This document shows, piece by piece, positions 57,333-64,000 of a DNA stretch of 64,000 nt (position 1 is the stretch's first letter; each line of letters starts with the position of its first letter). Source of the DNA: CBDCWO01 sp965223405 (lineage in GTDB: Bacteria; Bacteroidota; Bacteroidia; Chitinophagales; Saprospiraceae). Under the pieces are notes generated by a model, which was not told the DNA's origin, ran no database searches, and saw only the letters and a program-made list of their open reading frames with translations. The DNA lies in contig CBDCWO010000006.1 of the NCBI GenBank assembly GCA_965223405.1, positions 186,001 to 250,000 on the forward strand, in the 5' to 3' direction. A program made the position numbers and the translations under genes.

Positions 57333-59432
57333 TTGGAAAATCTAAGTTTGCTGGCACCCGCGTGGTATTTGTTATTATGTTTTTTAATGGCCATTGGATT
57401 GAGTGGACTTTTATATTACCGTAGTAAGGATCTGCCCTTACAATCCAATTTGCAAAAATGGGCACTCTGGATTCTGAGGACTCTGGTCATCTTTCTTTTG
57501 ACTGCATTGTTGCTCTCTCCTTTTCTCAAAATAACCAATACTCAGCTTGAAAAACCAACTATAGTAATCGGTCAGGATGAGTCACTTTCTACAAAGACTG
57601 GCTTTAGTGAAGCCACCTGGGAACAATATCAAAATGAGATAAACGCCTTGATATCTGAATTGAGTCAGGATTATGAAGTAAAGACCTTATCTTTTGGTGA
57701 AAAAGTATCCGAGGAGTTTGATTTTACAGCATCTCACCAGGTAACTAATATTTCTCAATTTTTGGAATATGTGGCAGACCAATATAATGATCAAAATCTT
57801 GGTGCGGTAATCATGGCTTCTGATGGAATTTATAATGAAGGGAAGAATCCAATCTATAATCAAAACCAATTAAATGCTCCGGTTTATTCCATTGCACTAG
57901 GTGACACTTTACAAAAGAAAGATGCCAAAATCCAACGGGTTTTCCACAATGAGCTTGCGTATTTAGGAGATCGCTTTAAAATACAGGTTGACGTAAGTTC
58001 ATTCAATTGCAAGGGGCAAAATGCTCAATTAGCTGTATATCATATTGAAGGCAAAAACAGAAAAAAGCTGGATAGTCAGTCCATCGTTTATCAAGAAGAC
58101 GATTATTTCAATACCCGTGAGTTTATATTGGAGGCGAATCAAACCGGTGTACAAAGATACCGGTTGGCTCTCAGCCCAGTCTCCGGAGAAGAGACAGCCG
58201 ATAACAATTATCGAGATATTTATATCGATGTATTGGATGCCCGGCAAAAGGTATTATTTTATGCAGCCTCCCCCCACCCCGATTTAAGTGCGATAAAACA
58301 GTCATTAGAGGCGAATAAAAATTATGAAGTTGAAATCACCTATTACGGTAAGTTAACTCAAAACCTAAAGGAATACGATTTGGTCGTATTCCATCAACTT
58401 CCTGCTCAAGGCAAACCCATTCAGAATGTATTTCCTGTATTGAATGAAGCCAATATAGGCCGATTATTTATTCTCGGTAGTTTGACCGATGTAAGACTTT
58501 TTAATACATCGCAGGATCTGATCAAGATAGATTCAAGAATTAATAACACCAATGAGGTGCAAGCCAAGATAAACCCATCTTTCGGACTTTTTACCTTATC
58601 CGACGAGCTAAAAAACAATATCAATAATTTCCCACCCTTGATTTCTCCATTTGGCAACTATGAAGCCAATCCGGGAGTAAGGCGTTTGTTTGATCAAAGC
58701 ATTGGAAAGGTAGAGACTACTTTTCCATTATGGGCTTTTAAGGAAGAGGGAGATGTAAAAAGTGCTGTAATTAGCGGAGAAGGGATCTGGAAGTGGCGCC
58801 TGTACGACTATTTATCATTTCACAATCATGACATTTCAAATGAGCTATTGAATAAAACCATTCAATACGTTGCGCTAAAAGAAGACAAAAGAAAATTTCG
58901 AGTATTCTCTAATGCTAAATTATACCGCGAAAATGAAGAGATCTTACTGGATGGAGAACTGTACAATGATTCTTATGAATTAATCAACAATCCGGATGCA
59001 TTTCTTAGTATATTCAATGAAGAGGGACAAGAGTATACCTTTACTTTCGATAAAACTTCGGATCATTATATATTAAACGCAGGATTGTTCCCTGAAGGTA
59101 ATTACACCTATCGGGGCAGGACCATTTACAACAATGAAACCTTAACCCACACTGGAAAATTTAGTGTACAACCGATCCAGTTGGAATCCTATAATACCAC
59201 CGCCAATCACGGTTTATTACGTGTGTTATCCCAACCGCGAGGTGGAGAACTTGTATTGCCTCAAAATATATCCTCTCTTGCCACCAAAATACGCGATCGA
59301 AACGATGTTCAGTCAATAGCGTACTCCCAAACAATGACCAGACCCTTTTTGAACATTAAATGGTTCTTCTTCGTACTCTTTATTTTGCTAGGTGCCGAGT
59401 GGTTCTTAAGGCGTTATTTTGGAGGGTATTAA
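57333..59432 (+). CDS. Membrane-anchored vWA-domain protein
   Basis: A 699-residue protein with two N-terminal membrane helices (about 7-29 and 42-64), a vWA-like domain (about 73-200) and a C-terminal helix (about 674-692). A MIDAS-type metal site is visible: Asp82-x-Ser84-x-Ser86 in GQDESLST and Asp164 in MASDGIYNEG. Ig-like and glutamine-amidotransferase-like beta/alpha segments follow (FYAASPHPDLSAI; YDLVVFHQLPAQG). The architecture resembles large vWA membrane proteins common in Bacteroidota; their role is unclear. The start is TTG at 57333: an in-frame TAA lies at 57327, and the first ATG (57387) would remove most of the first helix. It is a lone gene between divergent and convergent neighbours. 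Confidence 0.8.
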   Translation: MENLSLLAPAWYLLLCFLMAIGLSGLLYYRSKDLPLQSNLQKWALWILRTLVIFLLTALLLSPFLKITNTQLEKPTIVIGQDESLSTKTGFSEATWEQYQNEINALISELSQDYEVKTLSFGEKVSEEFDFTASHQVTNISQFLEYVADQYNDQNLGAVIMASDGIYNEGKNPIYNQNQLNAPVYSIALGDTLQKKDAKIQRVFHNELAYLGDRFKIQVDVSSFNCKGQNAQLAVYHIEGKNRKKLDSQSIVYQEDDYFNTREFILEANQTGVQRYRLALSPVSGEETADNNYRDIYIDVLDARQKVLFYAASPHPDLSAIKQSLEANKNYEVEITYYGKLTQNLKEYDLVVFHQLPAQGKPIQNVFPVLNEANIGRLFILGSLTDVRLFNTSQDLIKIDSRINNTNEVQAKINPSFGLFTLSDELKNNINNFPPLISPFGNYEANPGVRRLFDQSIGKVETTFPLWAFKEEGDVKSAVISGEGIWKWRLYDYLSFHNHDISNELLNKTIQYVALKEDKRKFRVFSNAKLYRENEEILLDGELYNDSYELINNPDAFLSIFNEEGQEYTFTFDKTSDHYILNAGLFPEGNYTYRGRTIYNNETLTHTGKFSVQPIQLESYNTTANHGLLRVLSQPRGGELVLPQNISSLATKIRDRNDVQSIAYSQTMTRPFLNIKWFFFVLFILLGAEWFLRRYFGGY

Positions 59433-59454
59433 ATTCGGATGTAATATCAATCGA

Positions 59455-60333
59455 TTACCTCCGGCCCAGATATTGAGCAAGTGATTTTATATCTGTGGGA
59501 GTGGTGCCACAACAGCCTCCTACAATTCTCACCCCTGTCTTTATCCAGGAAATACCATATTCCTGAAAGTGGTAGGCAGGATCAGAATCCAGGAACTTCC
59601 ATCCATATTCATTATCCGGAATACCTGCCCCATTAGGATACAATCCAATGGGTCCATTGAAACTACATAAATGTGGAAGATGATGATTTAAATTGCCGAA
59701 AGGACGACAATTTAATAAAATTGCCATTGGATGAAATTTTGAAATCCTGTCAATTGCATCGACCAAAAAATCCCCACCTAATAAATGACCATGCTGTCCG
59801 GTAATAAAGCTCATCATAAAAGGCAATTTCAGATCATCACAGATGGAAGCAATTACCAGAGCTTCTCTCAATGTATGCATAGTTTCAACCAGCAGAAGAT
59901 CGAATCCGGTTTTCCGCAATATCTCAATTTGCCTATAATGATATTCATTCAATACCTCAACAGCAGGTGTCAGGTCAGGTCGATAACAATCCTCTAAAGA
60001 GGTAATGGATGCAGCAATTTGTGAAGGCTCAGTGTATTTAGACTGAGCTTGTCGAGCGATGTGATGTGCTTTTTGAATATCTGTTTCTACTTTTTGTACA
60101 CTTAAATTTGATTTTTCATAGGTATAAATTGAGGTTCGAAAGGTATTTGCAGTCACTATTTGAGCACCTGATTCCAAATATTCTTCATGAATGGTTTGTA
60201 GTAGCTGTGGGGCTTCTTCAATGGCTGACGCCGACCATAATGGAAGTTTAGTCCTGAATCCCCGTTTCTCTAGTTCCGTACCAACCGCACCATCCAACAG
60301 GATAATATCATCAATGTGGATTTTTGCCATCAC
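59455..60333 (-). CDS. Homocysteine S-methyltransferase family protein
   Basis: A 292-residue TIM-barrel protein with LLDGAVGTELEKRG at the N-terminus, TANTFRTS at 61-68, and the zinc-binding cysteines Cys209 (LLNCRP), Cys274 and Cys275 (GGCCGTTP). Members transfer a methyl group to homocysteine from donors such as S-methylmethionine or betaine, giving methionine. It is shorter than MetH and lacks cobalamin and folate domains, so a stand-alone MmuM-like enzyme is likely; the donor cannot be told. Two adjacent ATGs begin the frame. It starts 5 bp after the nitroreductase stop, so the two are co-transcribed. Confidence 0.88.
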   Translation of the reverse strand: MMAKIHIDDIILLDGAVGTELEKRGFRTKLPLWSASAIEEAPQLLQTIHEEYLESGAQIVTANTFRTSIYTYEKSNLSVQKVETDIQKAHHIARQAQSKYTEPSQIAASITSLEDCYRPDLTPAVEVLNEYHYRQIEILRKTGFDLLLVETMHTLREALVIASICDDLKLPFMMSFITGQHGHLLGGDFLVDAIDRISKFHPMAILLNCRPFGNLNHHLPHLCSFNGPIGLYPNGAGIPDNEYGWKFLDSDPAYHFQEYGISWIKTGVRIVGGCCGTTPTDIKSLAQYLGRR

Positions 60334-60338
60334 AAATT

Positions 60339-60929
60339 CTATTCACCGATAAACCATACGGTTTGTTCCTTTATTGGAACTCGAGGTGGAGCCGAAACTT
60401 TTGCTTGAGAATATCCCATATAAAACAATCCCAGTGATTTCTCACCCTCTTGTAATTGTAAAAACTCACCAGCGTGTTTTACAAAAAAGCTTGGAGAACT
60501 CCAAAATGCGCCTATCCCATGTGCGGTACAAGTAAGCCACATATTTTGCACTGCAGTTGCTACCGCAGAAATCTCTTCCCATTCTGGAAGTGATTCTTTT
60601 GGATCTCTTTGCATACATATGGCTACCACACATCCACTTTGTAATGGTTTGGATATTATTTTATGTCTCTTCTTTTCAACATAACGTCCAGGTGCAGAAT
60701 AATTTTCATAGGCAAATGCGAGAAAATCACTTAATTTTTGCAAGCCTTTTCCTTTGAAAACTTTAAATCGCCATGGCTGGGTCATCTTATGAGTAGGCGC
60801 CCATTGACCATTTTCGAGAATTTCCCAAACCACAGAATCAGGAATCTCCCTGGGTTCATATGAACGTGGATAAACCGAACGGCGGGTTCTTATCAAATGC
60901 TGTACTTGCTGTGGAGTCATGTTTTTCAT
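60339..60929 (-). CDS. Nitroreductase family protein
   Basis: A 196-residue flavoprotein with the family landmarks IRTRRSVYPRSY (FMN phosphate contact, about 13-24), NGQWAPTHKMTQPWRF (about 40-55), AVATAVQNMWLTCTAHGIGAFWSS (region about 123-146) and a C-terminal LGLFYMGYS near 166-174. It is expected to bind FMN and reduce nitro or quinone compounds with NAD(P)H; the physiological substrate is unknown. ATG choices are residue 1 or 4 and do not affect the domain. It heads a two-gene unit with the methyltransferase. Confidence 0.9.
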   Translation of the reverse strand: MKNMTPQQVQHLIRTRRSVYPRSYEPREIPDSVVWEILENGQWAPTHKMTQPWRFKVFKGKGLQKLSDFLAFAYENYSAPGRYVEKKRHKIISKPLQSGCVVAICMQRDPKESLPEWEEISAVATAVQNMWLTCTAHGIGAFWSSPSFFVKHAGEFLQLQEGEKSLGLFYMGYSQAKVSAPPRVPIKEQTVWFIGE

Positions 60930-60995
60930 ACAATAATAGAAAAATGGAAATAATTAAAATCTTGTTCAAAACGCACTAAGAGTAAAACGCACCGA

Positions 60996-61451
60996 CTATG
61001 CCTTTTTGAATCGATTTTCATACATATCGATCCACTCCTGACAAGACATTTTAGTTACCAACTGGCCAATCAACTCAAAGGGTATGTCGTCCATTTTCTT
61101 AAAACGTATACAACTTTTACCCATATCAACTTTTCTCTTTGCATAATTGGGATATTGGTCGACAAACCAGTTTAGCAATTTTTTGTCCGCATAGATTCCC
61201 ATATGGTATAAAGCAACATAATTCTTTTGGGATCCGATACTCATAAATGGAAGCGGTTGCCGTGGTGGACAATGGTATCCATCCGGATAGATGGAAAAAG
61301 GAACTACATACATAATCATCTGCCCGACCATTTCCGTAAAACCGGAAGGAAGGTTTTTGATTATGACTTCTCTAAGCTTTGTAATGGGTTCTTTCCGGTC
61401 CTCAGGTAAGGATTGGATAAATTCTTCCGGTGTCAATGAGTTTAATTCCAT
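60996..61451 (-). CDS. DUF1801 (YdhG-like) domain protein
   Basis: A 151-residue small protein. The pattern SLPEDRKEPITKLREVI, the central MYVVPFSIYPDGYHC and GKSCIRFKKMDDIPFELIGQLV near the end match DUF1801-type proteins, which adopt an Fe-S-cluster-assembly-like/YdhG fold. The biochemical role is not established. No signal peptide or membrane segment is visible. It stands apart from the nitroreductase gene by about 65 bp on the same strand. Confidence 0.75.
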   Translation of the reverse strand: MELNSLTPEEFIQSLPEDRKEPITKLREVIIKNLPSGFTEMVGQMIMYVVPFSIYPDGYHCPPRQPLPFMSIGSQKNYVALYHMGIYADKKLLNWFVDQYPNYAKRKVDMGKSCIRFKKMDDIPFELIGQLVTKMSCQEWIDMYENRFKKA

Positions 61452-61548
61452 AAATTTTTTCCTTTTTCTGTCAATTGGATTCCAAATAGATCAACACCGG
61501 CTAAAGATTAATGTTCAGTAAATGGTTAAACTGATTTATCCAGGCATA

Positions 61549-61932
61549 CTATCGTTTCCAATTGGCACGAATCACAAAAATCCCACAAATCAAAAAGGGC
61601 AGCGTGGATAGGATTACTTTGAAATTTCCACCGATACAGCCAACAATAAAAATGACGATCATAATAGTACTCAAACACGCCAAACCCACCAGGGTCATGA
61701 TTCGGTTAGGAGTCTTTTGGAACACCGTGATCAGCAAAAGTATTTGGCCGCTCAGCGGAAGTAAAATCAAGGGATGTGCCAGAGAACTGGCACTTTCTGT
61801 GAGTTTGACAAATAGATCAGCCTCTACCTGGAACAGGAAACTACTTTGATCCTGTCCCCATTCCAAATAGCCGAACAATGAAGTTATTAACAAGAATACA
61901 TTTAATAGCTTTTTCATTTGTGATTCATTCAT
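61549..61932 (-). CDS. Small four-helix membrane protein, hypothetical
   Basis: A 127-residue hydrophobic protein with about four predicted helices (residues 9-24, 51-70, 78-99 and 106-122). The start could be Met1 or Met6 (MKKLLN), the latter looking like a normal insertion signal. I do not recognise a family. It is followed about 95 bp later (to the left) by the DUF1801 gene and preceded by a decayed-looking frame. Confidence 0.6.
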   Translation of the reverse strand: MNESQMKKLLNVFLLITSLFGYLEWGQDQSSFLFQVEADLFVKLTESASSLAHPLILLPLSGQILLLITVFQKTPNRIMTLVGLACLSTIMIVIFIVGCIGGNFKVILSTLPFLICGIFVIRANWKR

Positions 61933-62025
61933 CTAACTATCCACTAATTACCAAATTGTACCTATTTCTAATAGTTTTTGATGACAGCTAATTTAAGAAA
62001 TCTCCGGAGTACTTGTTCCTAACAC

Positions 62026-62235
62026 TCATTTACGAGAGAAAAAGAAATAACTAGCAGGAATACCAAGAATCACAATGACTAAATGAGGGGTAAAATATTT
62101 TCCCAAACTACCGACCTTACCCATTGAGTACAATATGATCACCGCTTCAATTTAAACAAATATTAAAACAATTGCCGCTGCCATAATTTTGAGTATTCTG
62201 GCAGCACTCTTATATTGAATTGGAGCATTCCCCTG
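62026..62235 (-). pseudogene. Possible decayed small membrane-protein frame
   Basis: Directly after the serine hydrolase stop (TAG at 62238-62236), the same frame stays open for 70 codons except for one TAA (62154-62152). The translation is membrane-protein-like: MAAAIVLIFV, stop, then IEAVIILYSMGKVGSLGKYF and HLVIVILGIPASYFFFSRK before TGA at 62028-62026. It may be a remnant of a small membrane gene or of a C-terminal membrane extension of the hydrolase; chance is not excluded. Confidence 0.3.
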
Positions 62236-63870
62236 CTACAAGATTTTTTTGGAATGCATTTCCCTGGCCTGTATTAACGTCAAGCCGTCGATCGCTCCTC
62301 TGGCTTCTGTAAAAATCAATCGGATGTCTGTTTCACGAGTAAAAAACTTGTTCCGGTCATAAGGTACTATCTCTTTTCGATCATTTCCAACCAGGCCGTA
62401 AAGTTTATTCCCAACCTTAGTGATTTCTAAAGTAAAGGCACCGTTAAATTCGTATTTGCCTACATACCTCCTCATCAATTCTTCACCAATTTTAACCGAT
62501 TCGAGTCGAGTAACTTCCTGAGATTTTCTAACCCAGGTGGATTTATCGTCAAGCGACTGCAGACTGAAAGATGATATATCCTTTCCACAATTAAAGCTGA
62601 TGTAAGACAATTTTCCCTCAACCAGAAATTTATTTTTGCCTACTGCTGTCAAAGGCGTCTTCATCCCACCTCGGTCATGTAACATAAGTTGACCATCTTG
62701 GAAAGTAATTATTTTCTCTTGTCCATCATCTTGAACATAAACACCCTGCAATGCCGAGAGATCATTTGGATCCAATTTTACTTGATGATCTTCAAATGGA
62801 TCTCCCAACGCTATGGCGGCCATCTTGGAAGCCGGGATTTCTAAGTCATCGGTACAGTCACAATTTGACAATAGAACCACTAAGATCTGATCTTCTGGTA
62901 AATAAAGTGAATAAGTAATAAATCCATTGATGATGCCATCATGTTTGATTGACTTTCGCCCTTTGAGCATCCCCAACTTCCATCCATATCCATAAAATGA
63001 TTGTTTCATATCATTGAGAATAAACGGTTGACGTGCTTTGGAGAGGACCTGATGGCTAACTACCTTTTCGCTAAAAAGATTCTTATACCATATATGCAAA
63101 TCGCTCACATTGGATATCAATCCTCCTGCTGCTCCGGGTAGTGTCATATCCTGATAAGCACTGTTTTGAAACATGCCATTATGTTTCGAGTATCCGGGTA
63201 TACGGTGAGAAACCACACGTTCCGAAACATCATATTGAGTGTGAATCATTTTCAAAGGTTCGAAAAAGGTCTTTTTTAAATATTGACCAAAGGAAAGTCC
63301 ACTCACTCTTTCAATAATATCTCCCAATAATATATATCCTAAATTGCTATAGTAAAAGCTAGCGCCCGGGGAAAATAACAAAGACTCATCTTTAAAAATG
63401 TGTACTACTTCTTCAGTTGTTAATTTCTTTCCGTTAATCGCATCAGTCCAACCAGGAAGATCTGTATAGTTTTTGATACCCGAAGTGTGAGTCAATAGAT
63501 GTTCGATGGTAATTTCAGGGCCATCTGGCAAAAATTCTGGTAAATATTTCCGGAGGTCATCCGATAAGGAAAGTTTACCCGCTTCTGCCAACTTAAGGAT
63601 CGCTACTGCTGTAAATTGTTTTGTAATGGATCCAATTCTAAACACATGCTTCGGATCTAATTCAATTCCTAATTCAAGATTTGCCATACCTTCAGATCCA
63701 TGGAATAGCACCTCACCATTTCTGGCAACTAGAGCAGTAACACCGGGTTGGTCAGATTTGAATTGATTTTGAAGAACATGTGCAAAATGAACCTTGGATT
63801 GCGCTGTGCATACCACTCCACCAAATAACCAAATTGTAAGCAAATTGATGACTTTCATTGAATTTCTCAT
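62236..63870 (-). CDS. Serine hydrolase, beta-lactamase/D-Ala-D-Ala peptidase type (S12)
   Basis: A 544-residue exported protein. The signal peptide spans about 1-24 (ends CTAQS). The class-C-like catalytic domain (about 28-350) shows SxxK at Ser81-Lys84 (GSITKQF), YxN at Tyr174-Asn176 (YYSNLGY) and HxG at His310-Gly312 (IKHDGIING). The C-terminal part (about 365-544) is a DUF3471-like beta domain (LQGVYVQDDGQEKIITF; YVGKYEFNGAF). Such proteins hydrolyse peptides, esters or D-amino-acid bonds; antibiotic resistance is not implied. Met5 is an alternative start. Neighbours give no clue to the substrate. Confidence 0.9.
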   Translation of the reverse strand: MRNSMKVINLLTIWLFGGVVCTAQSKVHFAHVLQNQFKSDQPGVTALVARNGEVLFHGSEGMANLELGIELDPKHVFRIGSITKQFTAVAILKLAEAGKLSLSDDLRKYLPEFLPDGPEITIEHLLTHTSGIKNYTDLPGWTDAINGKKLTTEEVVHIFKDESLLFSPGASFYYSNLGYILLGDIIERVSGLSFGQYLKKTFFEPLKMIHTQYDVSERVVSHRIPGYSKHNGMFQNSAYQDMTLPGAAGGLISNVSDLHIWYKNLFSEKVVSHQVLSKARQPFILNDMKQSFYGYGWKLGMLKGRKSIKHDGIINGFITYSLYLPEDQILVVLLSNCDCTDDLEIPASKMAAIALGDPFEDHQVKLDPNDLSALQGVYVQDDGQEKIITFQDGQLMLHDRGGMKTPLTAVGKNKFLVEGKLSYISFNCGKDISSFSLQSLDDKSTWVRKSQEVTRLESVKIGEELMRRYVGKYEFNGAFTLEITKVGNKLYGLVGNDRKEIVPYDRNKFFTRETDIRLIFTEARGAIDGLTLIQAREMHSKKIL

Positions 63871-64000
63871 AACATCGATTTTGTAAATACTGATAAGACG
63901 GGGATAGTTAATCAGCGGTTACAAAAGGATATCAAGTATCAGGAATCGGATCCCAGAAGTCGAGTTCCTGGAGAAAGGTGAGACACCGTCTCGCGACACG

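Noticed and set aside
62236..63870. Antibiotic-resistance beta-lactamase
   Set aside because: The catalytic motifs are those of the broad S12 serine hydrolase family and the DUF3471-like tail points to a peptidase or esterase; nothing indicates drug hydrolysis.
63932..64000. Minus-strand frame running in from the right edge and ending TGA at 63934-63932 (22 codons, GC-richer)
   Set aside because: It could be the end of a neighbouring gene, but 22 codons are too few to support a call.

Overview
The window looks like a chromosome segment of a Bacteroidota bacterium, most likely of the Saprospiria lineage. The grounds are very long secreted proteins with HYR/Ig-like repeats and type IX secretion (T9SS) sorting domains of both type A and type B, a PorP/SprF-family partner gene, LytS/LytTR regulators with a beta-propeller sensor, a bacillithiol-pathway deacetylase, an AT-rich genome without strong Shine-Dalgarno sites, and an IS66-type element. 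No rRNA, tRNA or CRISPR was seen.

Layout. 1-272 is the start of a response regulator cut by the window edge (minus). 474-2768 is an intact IS66-family element (tnpA, tnpB, tnpC, imperfect inverted repeats, 8-bp target duplication) just beyond the 3' end of a giant gene. 2914-26958 (minus) encodes an 8014-residue T9SS protein. 26959-27692 is an AT-rich divergent regulatory region. 27693-45668 (plus) encodes a second giant, 5991 residues, followed by a PorP/SprF gene. 46773-47303 is a convergent terminator zone with four hairpins. 47304-51209 (minus) is a LytTR regulator / propeller sensor-kinase operon. 51355-57120 (minus) is a tight run of six genes: conserved exported protein, membrane protein, FabH-like synthase, thiol peroxidase, BshB1-like deacetylase, GT-C-like membrane protein. 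57333-59432 (plus) is a membrane vWA protein. 59455-63870 (minus) holds a homocysteine S-methyltransferase-like protein, nitroreductase, DUF1801 protein, small membrane protein, a decayed frame and a serine hydrolase.

The dominant biology is the divergent pair of giant surface proteins, which take about 42 kb of the 64 kb. Each is built by hierarchical tandem duplication. Giant 1 has a 26-copy array of an 82-residue unit (246 bp, no indels, nearly identical DNA) followed by 775-residue super-repeats, one of them shortened by exactly 346 residues. Giant 2 has HYR units grouped in triads of 786 or 792 bp, then 38 units of a 51-residue module with no net length change. The repeats are rich in regularly spaced cysteines and in D-[S/T]-[AILMVT] tripeptides, which is the known Bacteroides O-glycosylation sequon. 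Together these suggest a disulfide-stiffened, possibly glycosylated, length-variable surface fibre or adhesin system exported by T9SS, with the SprF-like protein serving giant 2. The function is inferred; the repeat arithmetic and the sorting domains are read directly.
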